A stretch of DNA of 64,000 nt from Marinovum sp. (GCA_022447495.1 JAKVBH010000012.1:62001-126000); one strand, 5' to 3'. Shown: positions 21,502 through 34,022, numbered from the stretch's first letter. Numbers and translations are program-made. The notes: generated from the sequence alone by a model not told the origin.

Positions 21502-22452
21502 TCACCCCTGCAAAGCCACCCACATGTCTTTATCGCGCTGCGCGGTCCAAATCCGGGGGGTGTCGATGCCTTGGGCTTCGTCATAGGCGCGCGCCACATT
21601 GAACGGGAGGCAATGCTCGTAGATTGCGTAGTCGGAGAACTTCGGGTCGCAGGAGGTGCGGCACGCGTCCCAGGCCTCTTTGAGTGACCCTCCACGGGCC
21701 GCGACTTTCGCCACAGGCGCATAAGTCGAGGCCACAAAATCACGGGTGCTCTCAATGGCTTTGTCGACCATCTCACGGCCCACAAGCGCATCGCCTCGGC
21801 CCGGCGCAATGGCGTCCACGCCATAGGCTTTGATCGCATCCAGCGTATCGCTCCAATCGCCAAAATGTCCATCGCCGCAGTAGCAGGCAGAGTGATATTC
21901 CACGATATCGCCCGTGAACATCACATTGGCATCGGGAACGTGTATCACGATATCCCCCGCCGTATGAGCGCGGCCAAGGTGTTTGAGGTCGACACGACGA
22001 TTGCCTAGAAAGACCGTCATGGACGTGCCAAAGGTCGTGGTTGGCCAAGTCAGACCGGGGATTTCCTCGTGGCCCTGGAACAAGCGCGGGAAGCGGTCGA
22101 ACTCGCTGTCCCAATCTTCTTGGCCGCGTTCGACCACCATGGACCGCGCCTTATCAGACATAAGGACTTGTCCGGCCCCATAGGCGCTTGCGCCGAGTAC
22201 CCGGACCGCGTGATAGTGCGTCAGCGCAAGATGCGTGATGGGTTTGTCGGTGACTTCGCGCACTTTTTCGATCACCTGACGCGCCAGACGCGGGGTGGCT
22301 TGAGCCTCGATAATCATCACACTGTCGTCGCCAATGATCACGCCAGAGTTCGGATCCCCTTCGGCCGTAAACGCCCAAAGGCCTTCGCCCACTTCGGTGA
22401 AGTTCACCGTTTTTTCACCCATGTCTGATTGCGAGGCAAAAGCCTTGGCCAT
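21502..22452 (-). CDS. MBL-fold metallo-hydrolase
   Basis: LTHYHAVRVLGASAYG, GDIVEYHS, homogentisate operon context. Confidence 0.85.
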   Translation of the reverse strand: MAKAFASQSDMGEKTVNFTEVGEGLWAFTAEGDPNSGVIIGDDSVMIIEAQATPRLARQVIEKVREVTDKPITHLALTHYHAVRVLGASAYGAGQVLMSDKARSMVVERGQEDWDSEFDRFPRLFQGHEEIPGLTWPTTTFGTSMTVFLGNRRVDLKHLGRAHTAGDIVIHVPDANVMFTGDIVEYHSACYCGDGHFGDWSDTLDAIKAYGVDAIAPGRGDALVGREMVDKAIESTRDFVASTYAPVAKVAARGGSLKEAWDACRTSCDPKFSDYAIYEHCLPFNVARAYDEAQGIDTPRIWTAQRDKDMWVALQG

Positions 22453-22492
22453 TGCATGTCCTCCAGTATCTCACTTGCGACTCACCTTTGAC

Positions 22493-22508
22493 AGTTACTT
22501 TTGTAACT
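22493..22508. promoter_or_regulatory. Inverted repeat AGTTAC-TTTT-GTAACT, candidate operator upstream of the homogentisate operon
   Basis: Perfect 6-bp arms; about 40 nt upstream of the first gene of the minus-strand operon. Confidence 0.5.
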
Positions 22509-23376
22509 AACAAGGGCCCATAAGACCAAGAATCGCTTCAATTGATTGCGCCATGCGTTGGCGACGGGGCCCCCTGTTAAAAGCACAGGCTGGGATCGCG
22601 GCCCAATGCTGCAACAGACGCTGATGAACAAAAAAATCGAGCGCTTCGTTGGATCCACCGTAGGCCGCTTTGAAGGCAAGTCGGTATGCATCGGGCCAAA
22701 TTCCGCGCTCGGAGGCACGTGACAAAAGCCTGATCTCAGAGAGAATTTGTCCGGCGTCGCGAAACGCCGGGTGGATGCCGAGGTTCTCAAAATCGAGACC
22801 GGTCACAGTGGTTGTGGTCATAATGAGGTTACCAGCGTTCAGATCGCCATGCAGGACAGCTTTGGGAACAGGCACGTTCGTCACTTCGGCTGCCAACCTG
22901 GCGCAAATCTCGCGCGCAAGAGCGTAATGTTCAGGCAAGAACTCAGCTGTCAAAGGCACACGAGCCAATGGACCACGCGTGTCGAAGCATTCCAAACGGG
23001 TCTCGCGCAATCGGTGGAACGCGCCAAGCCAAGCGGCGACGCGGGTCATTGCATGCATTGCATCTTCACCATCCATAAGCGCGTCGCGAAGAGTTCGCCC
23101 TGCAACATAGTCCAGTGCAATCACTTGATGGTTTTCAGACCAGGCCAAAACCTTGGGCGCGCGGTTTGTGTTGTCATCGCGCATCATACGAGCGGCTTGT
23201 CGGTGGGCCCGCAGTGACGTGTTGAACCCGATCTCTGAGCGCTTCAACACAACATCGCCGAAGCGCAATACGGTGCCAGCGGCATTCAGGACAATTGGTG
23301 CCCCGCCCACAGAACGTCCGATTTCTTTGGCAAGAATAGGCCAAGCTGCCAAGCACGTGGGATCAGGTCGCGTCAT
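22507..23376 (-). CDS. Phosphotransferase (aminoglycoside phosphotransferase/choline kinase-like)
   Basis: VLHGDLNAGNLIMTTTTVTGLDFENLGIHPAFRDAGQ. Confidence 0.8.
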   Translation of the reverse strand: MTRPDPTCLAAWPILAKEIGRSVGGAPIVLNAAGTVLRFGDVVLKRSEIGFNTSLRAHRQAARMMRDDNTNRAPKVLAWSENHQVIALDYVAGRTLRDALMDGEDAMHAMTRVAAWLGAFHRLRETRLECFDTRGPLARVPLTAEFLPEHYALAREICARLAAEVTNVPVPKAVLHGDLNAGNLIMTTTTVTGLDFENLGIHPAFRDAGQILSEIRLLSRASERGIWPDAYRLAFKAAYGGSNEALDFFVHQRLLQHWAAIPACAFNRGPRRQRMAQSIEAILGLMGPC

Positions 23377-23430
23377 ATCGATACCCTGCCCCCCTTTTCC
23401 GCGCAGGCGCAACAGCGTATCAGCGGCATT

Positions 23431-24288
23431 ATGACTGGCCCAACGAGATCTCACGGTCGCAAATCGATCAAAGCCACGCTGCGACCGCGCGCGTTGATGG
23501 AAGACCGCCCGACCCTCAAAGACGCGTTCAATGCGCGGGTCATCACCCTATTTCCAGAGCTTTTCCCCGGCGTCTTGGGCGGTTCTCTTACCGGCAGGGC
23601 CCTGGATCAAGGATTGTGGCAACTCCATCCCATTGATCTTCGACGCTTTGGAGAAGGCAAACACCGCAACGTCGATGACACTCCCGCAGGCGGTGGGGCC
23701 GGAATGGTCCTGAGACCAGATATCATGGCACGCGCGATTGATCAGGCGATGGCGATGGGGGATGGCCCGATCATCTATCTCTCACCGCGCGGACGGCCGT
23801 TTACCCAAGCCATGGCGAAAGACCTCGCAAAAATGCCCGGAGCCACATTCATTTGTGGCCGCTTCGAGGGGTTGGATGAGCGGGTGATCGAACACTACCG
23901 CATCCAAGAAGTGAGCTTGGGTGACTTTGTCCTCACCGGTGGCGAAATCGCGGCGCAAGCCGTATTGGATGCCACCGTTCGGCTGATCCCTGGGGTTCTA
24001 GGCAATGCCGAATCTACAGAAGAAGAAAGCTTTTCCAACGGTTTATTGGAGCACCCGCAATATACGCGCCCCGCAACTTGGCAAGGGCACGATATCCCGG
24101 CAATCCTGACATCTGGCAACCACAAAGCGATTGCTGATTGGCGACGAGACATGGCCGAGAAGATCACCAAAGAGCGCCGCCCGGACCTCTGGGACAAGTT
24201 CAATCAAGACTATGCCTTGCAACCGGTTGCAAGAATCCTTGATTGCAACCGGTTGCAAGTGTTAAACTCTGGCATGGGAGGACGTGAC
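23431..24288 (+). CDS. trmD: tRNA (guanine37-N1)-methyltransferase domain; no in-frame stop before the next gene
   Basis: ARVITLFPELFPGVLGGSLTGRAL, GEGKHRNVDDTPAGGGAGMV, GRFEGLDERVIEHYRIQEVSLGDFVLTGGE; reading frame continues to 25449. Confidence 0.92.
24216..24233. promoter_or_regulatory. LacI-family-like operator 1: CTTGCAACCGGTTGCAAG
   Basis: Perfect 18-bp palindrome. Confidence 0.75.
24243..24258. promoter_or_regulatory. LacI-family-like operator 2: TTGCAACCGGTTGCAA
   Basis: Perfect 16-bp palindrome identical to operator 1 core; centre spacing 26 bp. Confidence 0.75.
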
Positions 24289-25449
24289 ATGAATGAGCTG
24301 AAGCACACAGGATATTATTCCACCGAAGCTGCGGATCTGACGGCTTTTCGCGCTGTTGTTGAAGACAATTGTACCGCCGGTGACGTGCCGCATGCCGCTG
24401 AGGTTGTCAAAAATATACCGGTTTATCAGGCATCTGACCTTGATCTCGTGAACCCAGCTGCACGCCAATCCGTGATGGCCGAATGGGCCAATGTCCTTTT
24501 GAACGGGTCCGGTGTGTTGGCCGTGCGCGGCGCTTATGCGGACACATCTTCGATCGATGCAGCTACAGATATATTTCACAACATCATCGCGAGCGAGGCC
24601 GCCGCTGGCGGTGGCGCAGACCACTTCGCCGCCGCTGGATCGAATGCGCGTATCTGGAATGTGGTCGAAAAACTATGCCATGCGTCACCCGAAGTTTTTG
24701 CCCGTTATTTCGGCAACTTGGCAATTTCCGCCGTTTGCGAAGCATGGCTTGGGCCAGGCTACCAGATGACGGCGCAGGTCAATCTCGTGCGTCCCGGCGG
24801 CGCCGCTCAGACCTGTCACCGCGACTATCACTTGGGCTTTATGACACCAGAGCAAGCGGCGAAGTTTCCGGCCCATATCCATCGGCTCTCGCCACTTCTC
24901 ACGCTGCAGGGCGCGATCGCGCATGTTGATATGCCGGTGGAGAGCGGACCGACCAAACTTCTGCCGTTCTCGCAACGCTATGACGCGGGCTACATGGCCT
25001 ATACACGCGCGGATTTCGCCGATTACTTCGATGCGAATTGCGTGCAAGTCCCGCTGTCAAAAGGCGATGCTTTGTTCTTCAGCCCCGCACTTTTCCATGC
25101 AGCCGGGTCGAATTTTTCTCAATATATCAATCGCATGGCGAACTTGATCCAAATCTCCTCTCCCATGGGCATCGCCATGGAGAGCATGGATCGCGCGGCG
25201 ATGAGCCGTAAGTTGTTCGGCGCATTGCGCGGCATGGACGATCTGTCGAAGGACGAGGTCGCGGCGGCGATTGCGGCGTGTGCGGACGGGTATGCGTTTC
25301 CGACGTCGCTGGATCGCGATCCGCCGGTCGGCGGATTAGCACCTGCGACTATGGCGGATTTGATGCATCACGCGCTCGAAGAAAGCTGGTCAGAAGCGCA
25401 GCTTAATGACGCCCTATCGGCGCAGTCTCAGCGGCGCTGGGGGCACTAG
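24289..25449 (+). CDS. Phytanoyl-CoA dioxygenase-like Fe(II)/2-oxoglutarate oxygenase
   Basis: Start MNELKHTGYYS with own SD GGGAGGA (24276-24282); CHRDYHLGFM and GDALFFSPALFHAAGSN motifs (HxD...H). Confidence 0.8.
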   Translation: MNELKHTGYYSTEAADLTAFRAVVEDNCTAGDVPHAAEVVKNIPVYQASDLDLVNPAARQSVMAEWANVLLNGSGVLAVRGAYADTSSIDAATDIFHNIIASEAAAGGGADHFAAAGSNARIWNVVEKLCHASPEVFARYFGNLAISAVCEAWLGPGYQMTAQVNLVRPGGAAQTCHRDYHLGFMTPEQAAKFPAHIHRLSPLLTLQGAIAHVDMPVESGPTKLLPFSQRYDAGYMAYTRADFADYFDANCVQVPLSKGDALFFSPALFHAAGSNFSQYINRMANLIQISSPMGIAMESMDRAAMSRKLFGALRGMDDLSKDEVAAAIAACADGYAFPTSLDRDPPVGGLAPATMADLMHHALEESWSEAQLNDALSAQSQRRWGH

Positions 25450-25668
25450 CCGGGATAGCGTAAAGGCCTGTTATACATGGCAAAATGGGGTCAAGGCCAT
25501 CTCGCGAGACGGTCTTTCGACCAATCGGGCGTGGCTGGTTTTCCACGTCTTGCGCGCCCTGATGAACGGCTCGCCTTTAGAAAAGCTGGCCTTGGACTGT
25601 CTCATTATGATTAAAATCAAATATGCGATCTATGCGTCATACCAAGAGGAGCACAAGCTTCTGATAAC

Positions 25669-26256
25669 ATGATTACTTTCGCATGGGCCGTGCTGTTTTT
25701 GATGTCAACACCGGGACCCGGCGTCCTGACGGTCGCGGGCATCGGTGCGGGCTTTGGAATGCGCGCCGCAGCGCGGTACATCCTCGGCTTATTTATCGGA
25801 ACGAACCTCGTGGCGCTGGCGGTCGTCACCGGGTTGGCCGCACTGATATTGGCGGATGATCGACTGCGCATCGTATTATTTACATTGAGTTTTTCGTACC
25901 TGGCCTATCTCGCACTGCGCATCGCTTTGGCGGGGAGCAAGATTGCGTTCATCGAAAACGCGCGGGCACCGGGCATACGGGATGGCGTTTTGCTGCAATT
26001 GATCAACCCCAAGGCCTACGCGGTGAATACTGCGTTGTTCATTGGCTTTGCGCTCTTTCCTGATGCCTATATCCAAGAGGTGATCGTGAAGTTTGTCATC
26101 GCCAACGCGATTTGGACGCCAATCCACTTTATTTGGGCCTGGGCGGGAGTAAGCTTGCACAAACTCAACATCTCAGCGTCCGCGACCCGCGCAATCAATC
26201 TGGCCATGGCGGCGGCATTGTTGATTGTTGTGGGACTCGCGATCTGGAGTTTGTAA
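25669..26256 (+). CDS. LysE-family translocator
   Basis: 195 aa, LMSTPGPGVLTVAGIGAGFG; multiple TM segments. Confidence 0.88.
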   Translation: MITFAWAVLFLMSTPGPGVLTVAGIGAGFGMRAAARYILGLFIGTNLVALAVVTGLAALILADDRLRIVLFTLSFSYLAYLALRIALAGSKIAFIENARAPGIRDGVLLQLINPKAYAVNTALFIGFALFPDAYIQEVIVKFVIANAIWTPIHFIWAWAGVSLHKLNISASATRAINLAMAAALLIVVGLAIWSL

Positions 26257-26360
26257 GGGCCAAATGCACGGTTCGGCCTTCAATCGTGCAGATAGCTCTG
26301 ACGTAGCCCCTGCCCCCGCGCGTGGTGGTGACACTTTGTTCAGAAGAACGGAATTCGGAG

Positions 26361-27389
26361 CTAGATTGACCGTGCGAGGTCGGGTTGCGCATATGCCTCG
26401 GGGTAGGATGGGGTGATGGGACCCAGAGGAATAGTGCCGTTCCAGGACCGCCCGAAATAACCCTGCCGACAATGGATTAGAGAGCCTGCCTCCGCGACGC
26501 CCTCCATGGCATAGACACGACAGAGCCAGCGCCACAGATAGGGGTAATCCAAGATCCGCGCGCCATTGAGTTTCATCCGAACATAATAGACCGGGTCATG
26601 GCGATAGAGCGTTGGAAAAAGGCGTAGGTCCGCTTCGGTAAATGTGGCACCCGCCAGGAAGGGACGGTCTTCACCCAGCAGTGTTTCGAGATTCCTGAGC
26701 GTGTCGAAATAGGCCTCAAAGGCTTTGGCATATACCGCTTGATCCGACGAGAACCCGGCCTTGTAGGCACCGTTGTTGATGGTGACATAAATGCGTTCGT
26801 TGAGCGCTTCCACGGCTGTGCGCGCCTCGGGGTCGGCGGGCACGAGATGCGGACGGTTTTGTCGCGTGCTTCCCAGCGCTTCGGCCTGCGCGTCAAGCAT
26901 GTGGAGAATTTCGGCGCTTTCGTTGTTGACGATGCGGCCGTCGATTTTGTCGTAAAGTATCGGGACGGATTGCTCATCGGAGCCTTCGCGTTGGTAGATG
27001 TTTTTGGCCAGGCGGAGCCCCTGGCCCGTGCCGGTCTCACCTGTGCACTCCGCAAGCGGTGCGCCCGTCAGCGACGCAATTCGGTTGGGCGCAAATTCCC
27101 AAAGATTTGGCCCCACCGCGTCGTCATCACCGGTGCGGTTGGGAAACGCCACGTCAAGCGTGATCACGTCTTGCAAGCCCAAGACATTACGGGCGAGAGT
27201 CACGCGGTGGCACCAAGCACAATTGAGCGCCACGAAAAGGTGGTAACGACCCGGTTCGGCGGGCACGTCCGGGTCTCCAATGTGGCGGCGAAAACCACTG
27301 ATACCTCGTACAAACTCGCCACTGGCGCGGCGAGTTTTTGCGTTGGCTTGGCTCTCTTCGGTGGCGTTATTTTGGGTCATGCCGCGCAC
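26361..27389 (-). CDS. Glutathione S-transferase family, glutathionyl-hydroquinone reductase-like
   Basis: RYHLFVALNCAWCHRVTLARNVLGL, TYVxR-type C-terminal GST domain. Confidence 0.85.
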   Translation of the reverse strand: MRGMTQNNATEESQANAKTRRASGEFVRGISGFRRHIGDPDVPAEPGRYHLFVALNCAWCHRVTLARNVLGLQDVITLDVAFPNRTGDDDAVGPNLWEFAPNRIASLTGAPLAECTGETGTGQGLRLAKNIYQREGSDEQSVPILYDKIDGRIVNNESAEILHMLDAQAEALGSTRQNRPHLVPADPEARTAVEALNERIYVTINNGAYKAGFSSDQAVYAKAFEAYFDTLRNLETLLGEDRPFLAGATFTEADLRLFPTLYRHDPVYYVRMKLNGARILDYPYLWRWLCRVYAMEGVAEAGSLIHCRQGYFGRSWNGTIPLGPITPSYPEAYAQPDLARSI

Positions 27390-27427
27390 TTAGCGCGATG
27401 CGTCGGCGGTTCAAAGCAAACACGCCG

Positions 27428-28306
27428 TCACAACAGGTCACGCAAGACTTGAGAGAGAGTTTGGAAGTGGTCGTGGAGAGGTGTGGTTGTGCGCCAGACG
27501 AGACCGATGTCCCGCCCTGGGCGCGGTCCGTCGAACGGTGCCACCGAGACCGCGGCCCGCCGAGTTTCTACGGTAATCGCCATTTCGGGAATGAGGGTTA
27601 CGCCAAGCCCAGCGCCCACCATTTGCACCAAAGTTGAGAGCGACGAGCCTTCTAGTCCGGCATGGGTGTCATCAAGGCCGCAGACCGCGAGGGCTTGATC
27701 ACGGAAGCAGTGCCCCTCTTCGAGCAAAAGCAAGCGTTCCTGACCAAGGTCGCGGGCCTTGAGGGGGGGCTCTGTGCCGCGGTCATCGGGGCGGACCAGG
27801 ACAAATTCCTCCCGCCCGAGGGGCACAGATGTTATCCAGCTTTCTTTCACGGGGAGCGCCACCACAGCGGCGTCGATGCGACCGGTTTGCAATTCGTCGA
27901 TCAGGCGCGGCGTGATCGTTTCCCGCACCTGAACGTCGAGGCCGGGGTGGCTTTGGGGCAGCGCCGCAAAGAATTGCGGCAGCAGATAGGGGGCGATGGT
28001 CGGGATCACACCCAACCGCAGCGTGCCCATCAGTGGCCCTTGATGAGCGCGGGCGAGATCGCCGAGTTCGTCCACACTTTGCAGAATCGTGCGCACACGG
28101 GCCGCGAAGGTTTCGCCGAAACTCGTCAGGCGCACTTGGCGCGGCCCCCGTTCAAAAAGCGCCGCACCCAATTCGGTTTCAAGCTCTTTGATCTGAACCG
28201 ACAGCGCTGGCTGTGACACCGAACACAAAGCCGCGGCTTGGCCAAAGTGGCCTTGTTGGGCCAAAGCTTCGAAATAGCGTAGCTGTTTCAGAGTGATGTT
28301 CTTCAT
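27428..28306 (-). CDS. oxyR: OxyR-type LysR regulator of peroxide response
   Basis: LysR HTH MKNITLKQLRYFEALAQQGHFGQAAA; redox cysteine pair GHCFRDQALAVC; divergent from katG. Confidence 0.92.
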   Translation of the reverse strand: MKNITLKQLRYFEALAQQGHFGQAAALCSVSQPALSVQIKELETELGAALFERGPRQVRLTSFGETFAARVRTILQSVDELGDLARAHQGPLMGTLRLGVIPTIAPYLLPQFFAALPQSHPGLDVQVRETITPRLIDELQTGRIDAAVVALPVKESWITSVPLGREEFVLVRPDDRGTEPPLKARDLGQERLLLLEEGHCFRDQALAVCGLDDTHAGLEGSSLSTLVQMVGAGLGVTLIPEMAITVETRRAAVSVAPFDGPRPGRDIGLVWRTTTPLHDHFQTLSQVLRDLL

Positions 28307-28353
28307 AATCTGAAGTTATCGCATCGATGAGAAATTACAACTTTTTTACATGA

Positions 28354-30630
<2,277 letters not shown>

Positions 30631-30651
30631 GCGTTTGTCATATATCTTTGG

Positions 30652-30683
30652 AAAGGGTGGCTCATTGGGTCACCCTTTTTCGT
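30652..30683 (+). terminator. Rho-independent terminator of katG
   Basis: AAAGGGTG ... CACCCTTT followed by T-tract. Confidence 0.75.
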
Positions 30684-30759
30684 TTTCAGGCGGGGCGCGC
30701 CTTCGGCACGCGCTTTATGTGCATGGCCGCGGCCATGCATAATGGGGCACTGCCCCAAA

Positions 30760-30786
30760 CCCCGGGATACTTACAGCCAGAAGAAG
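30760..30786 (-). repeat. Dispersed intergenic repeat, copy E (divergent)
   Basis: CTTCTTCTGGCTGTAAGTATCCCGGGG on minus strand. Confidence 0.5.
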
Positions 30787-30798
30787 CGTTACCGATCT

Positions 30799-30825
30799 CC
30801 AATAAAATTCTATTGGGTGTAACAT
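30799..30825. promoter_or_regulatory. Candidate paa operator: CCAATA-AAATTC-TATTGG followed by GTGTAACAT
   Basis: Perfect 6-bp arms upstream of thiolase gene; ATTGggTGTAACAT resembles the paaI/hydratase-dehydrogenase promoter. Confidence 0.4.
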
Positions 30826-30864
30826 TTTCTTGCCTTGTGGAATTCAACCGGGTATCTAACGAAT

Positions 30865-32055
30865 ATGGATACATTCATTTGTGATGGACTGAGGACAGCG
30901 ATTGGGCGCTATGGCGGCGCGCTGAGCTCTATGCGGCCTGATGATATGGCGGCCCATGTATTGCGCACACTTGCTGAGCGGCATGGATTGAGTGCTGTGG
31001 ATGAGGTTGTTCTGGGCTGTGCCAATCAGGCCGGGGAAGACAATCGCAATGTGGCGCGCATGGCGTCGCTCTTGGCGGGATTGCCTGAAGATGTGCCTGG
31101 CATCACCGTCAATCGTTTGTGTGCCTCTGGTTTGGATGCAGTGGCTATGGCCAGTCGTGGATTGCATGCTGGTGAGTATCGCGTGGCGATCGCGGGCGGT
31201 GTTGAGAGCATGAGTCGCGCGCCATTTGTGATGGGCAAGGCAGAAAATGCCTTTTCTCGGCAGGCCCAGGTCTTTGACACTACCATCGGCTGGCGGTTCA
31301 TCAACTCGGCTTTGGCCAAGGCGTATGGCACCGACAGCATGCCGGAGACGGCCGACAATGTGGCCGCCGATTTTGATATCTCGCGCGCGGATCAGGATGC
31401 CTTTGCCCTGCGCTCGCAAGAGCGTTGTGCAGCAGCGCAAGCTGCGGGTGTGTTTGCCGAAGAGATTGTGCCAGTCACGATACCGAAGCGGCGCGGAGAG
31501 CCCGTGGTGGTCGATACCGATGAGCACCCGCGGGCCACGACCTTGGAGGCTTTGGCCTCTTTGCGCGGCATCAACGGGCCAGAGTTAACCGTGACGGCGG
31601 GCAATGCCTCAGGCGTGAATGACGGGGCGGCAGCTCTTCTATTGGCCTCGGAAGCGGGGGCCTCGGACGCCGGTTTGACACCGATTGCGCGGGTCTTGGG
31701 CAGCGCGTCGGCGGGTGTTGCGCCTCGGGTCATGGGCATTGGTCCGGTGCCTGCAGTTCAGAAGGTCTTGGCGCGGACGGGTCTCACGCTCGAGCAGATG
31801 GATGTAATTGAATTGAACGAAGCCTTCGCCGCCCAAGGTTTGGCGGTGCTGCGCGCTTTAGGCTTGGCCGATGACGACACGCGGGTGAATCCCAACGGTG
31901 GAGCCATCGCACTGGGGCATCCTTTAGGCATGTCGGGTGCACGCCTTGTTTTGACCGCTGCCAAGCAGTTGCAACGCAAAGGTGGACGCTACGGCCTCAT
32001 CACCATGTGTGTGGGCGTGGGCCAGGGTGCCGCCATGATAATCGAGAGGGTCTGA
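30865..32055 (+). CDS. paaJ: 3-oxoadipyl-CoA / acetyl-CoA thiolase
   Basis: [46 protein letters not shown]. Confidence 0.9.
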   Translation: MDTFICDGLRTAIGRYGGALSSMRPDDMAAHVLRTLAERHGLSAVDEVVLGCANQAGEDNRNVARMASLLAGLPEDVPGITVNRLCASGLDAVAMASRGLHAGEYRVAIAGGVESMSRAPFVMGKAENAFSRQAQVFDTTIGWRFINSALAKAYGTDSMPETADNVAADFDISRADQDAFALRSQERCAAAQAAGVFAEEIVPVTIPKRRGEPVVVDTDEHPRATTLEALASLRGINGPELTVTAGNASGVNDGAAALLLASEAGASDAGLTPIARVLGSASAGVAPRVMGIGPVPAVQKVLARTGLTLEQMDVIELNEAFAAQGLAVLRALGLADDDTRVNPNGGAIALGHPLGMSGARLVLTAAKQLQRKGGRYGLITMCVGVGQGAAMIIERV

Positions 32056-32058
32056 AGT

Positions 32059-33036
32059 ATGTATGCACAGATGATCAAGTCGGAAGCGACAGACGAGGAT
32101 CCCGAGAAACTGGCCGCGTTTCAGGCCCGCATCGATGCGGGAGAGAAGATCGAACCCAAGGATTGGATGCCTGCGGGCTATCGCAAGACGTTGATACGTC
32201 AGATCGGCCAGCATGCGCACTCCGAGATCGTTGGGCAGTTGCCCGAGGGCAATTGGATCACCCGTGCCCCTACGTTGGAGCGCAAGGCGATCCTCTTGGC
32301 GAAGGTTCAGGATGAGGCAGGCCATGGCCTTTACCTCTATTGTGCCGCTGAAACCTTGGGGGTGAGCCGCGATGAGTTAACAGAAATGCTCCTTGATGGC
32401 CGGATGAAGTATAGCTCGATCTTCAATTATCCGACACTAACCTGGGCCGATATGGGCGCAGTGGGCTGGCTTGTCGATGGGGCCGCGATCATGAACCAGG
32501 TGCCGCTGCAGCGCACCTCTTATGGGCCCTATGCCCGTGCGATGGTGCGGATTTGCAAAGAAGAGAGTTTCCACCAACGCCAGGGCTTTGCCATCATGAT
32601 GAAGATGGCCGAAGGCACCGAAGCACAGCGGCGCATGGCGCAAGACGCGCTCAACCGTTTTTGGTATCCCGCGCTCATGATGTTTGGCCCGTCGGACAAG
32701 GACAGCGTGCATTCGGCACAATCCATGCGGTGGCGCATCAAGATGAACACCAATGACGAGCTGCGCCAGAAGTTCGTGAATGAGAGCGTGCCGCAAGCGA
32801 AGCTTTTGGGTCTGACTGTGCCCGATCCTGAATTGCGCTGGAACGAGGAAAAGGGCGGCTACGATTACTCTGAACCGGATTGGTCAGAGTTCTTTGCCGT
32901 GATCCAAGGCCACGGGCCATGCAACACCGATCGGATCGAAGCGCGCAACAAGGCGTGGGATGATGGCGCTTGGGTGCGTGAGGGTATGCTCGCACATGCG
33001 CGTAAAAAAGCGGCGGTCAGGGTGGCGGCGGAATGA
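32059..33036 (+). CDS. paaA: 1,2-phenylacetyl-CoA epoxidase subunit A
   Basis: [34 protein letters not shown]. Confidence 0.96.
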   Translation: MYAQMIKSEATDEDPEKLAAFQARIDAGEKIEPKDWMPAGYRKTLIRQIGQHAHSEIVGQLPEGNWITRAPTLERKAILLAKVQDEAGHGLYLYCAAETLGVSRDELTEMLLDGRMKYSSIFNYPTLTWADMGAVGWLVDGAAIMNQVPLQRTSYGPYARAMVRICKEESFHQRQGFAIMMKMAEGTEAQRRMAQDALNRFWYPALMMFGPSDKDSVHSAQSMRWRIKMNTNDELRQKFVNESVPQAKLLGLTVPDPELRWNEEKGGYDYSEPDWSEFFAVIQGHGPCNTDRIEARNKAWDDGAWVREGMLAHARKKAAVRVAAE

Positions 33037-33255
33037 GACGTCGCCGCAGCAGACAATCTCTGAGCAGGCTCGTTTTGCCGCTGTCTGGGCTGAGCTTCAT
33101 CAATGCCACTGTTTGGCTGGCCGAGCCGGCTCTGGGCGCAGGTTTTCCGGTTGATCCAACAGTACTTCCCGGTGTCTTTGATCCACTCTTGGAACCCGGC
33201 GCCAGGTGCCTTGCCTTTTGCAACGATGCCTTCAACCCAGGGATATTCTAGACTG

Positions 33256-33732
33256 ATGCACCTCGCCGAGATCAATATAGCCAGGCTAAAGCATGATCAA
33301 GACGACCCCCGCGTCGCGCCGTTCATGAACAACCTCGAACGAGTGAACGGCATCGCCGAACGCTCTGCGGGGTTCGTCTGGCGGTTTATCGACGAGACGG
33401 GAAATGCAACTGATACCCGCGTGGATCCAGACCCACGGGTGATCGCCAATGTCTCTGTCTGGGCCAACGTGGCGGCGTTTGAGCATTTCGTATGGAACAC
33501 CCTCCACCGCCAATTCTATGCCAACCGCGACAAGTGGTTTGAGGTGATGGAGAGCATGCACTTTGCCATGTGGTGGGTCGCCCCAGGCACCGAACCCACC
33601 ATGGACGATGCCATGGCCCGTCTGGAGCATCTCAATGCACATGGCGACAGCGACCACGCCTTTGGCTGGGCGCACCTGAGAGACGCGGTGCGATGGCGCG
33701 AAGCGCGGTGCACCCCGGTGGCGGCGGAGTAG
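33256..33732 (+). CDS. DUF3291 domain protein
   Basis: MHLAEINIARLKHDQDDPRVAPFMNNLERVNGIAERSAGFVWRF. Confidence 0.75.
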   Translation: MHLAEINIARLKHDQDDPRVAPFMNNLERVNGIAERSAGFVWRFIDETGNATDTRVDPDPRVIANVSVWANVAAFEHFVWNTLHRQFYANRDKWFEVMESMHFAMWWVAPGTEPTMDDAMARLEHLNAHGDSDHAFGWAHLRDAVRWREARCTPVAAE

Positions 33733-33737
33733 ACGCA

Positions 33738-34022
33738 ATGCAGAACGAATGGCCCCTTTGGGAAATTTTCATTCGCGGTCAACATGGCCTGTCTCACCGT
33801 CATGTGGGCTCGCTCCATGCTCCCGACGCAGAAACCGCCGTGCGCAATGCTCGAGACGTCTACACACGGCGCAGCGAGGGTGTGTCGATCTGGGTCGTCG
33901 AGGCGGCACAGATTACAGCCTCTGACCCCGATGCCAAAGAGGCGATGTTCGAGCCTGCGGAGGACAAGGTCTATCGCCACCCGACATTCTACGACATTCC
34001 CGATGACGCGGGGCATATGTGA
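33738..34022 (+). CDS. paaB: 1,2-phenylacetyl-CoA epoxidase subunit B
   Basis: WPLWEIFIRGQHGLSHRHVGSLHAPDAETAVRNARDVYTRR. Confidence 0.96.
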   Translation: MQNEWPLWEIFIRGQHGLSHRHVGSLHAPDAETAVRNARDVYTRRSEGVSIWVVEAAQITASDPDAKEAMFEPAEDKVYRHPTFYDIPDDAGHM

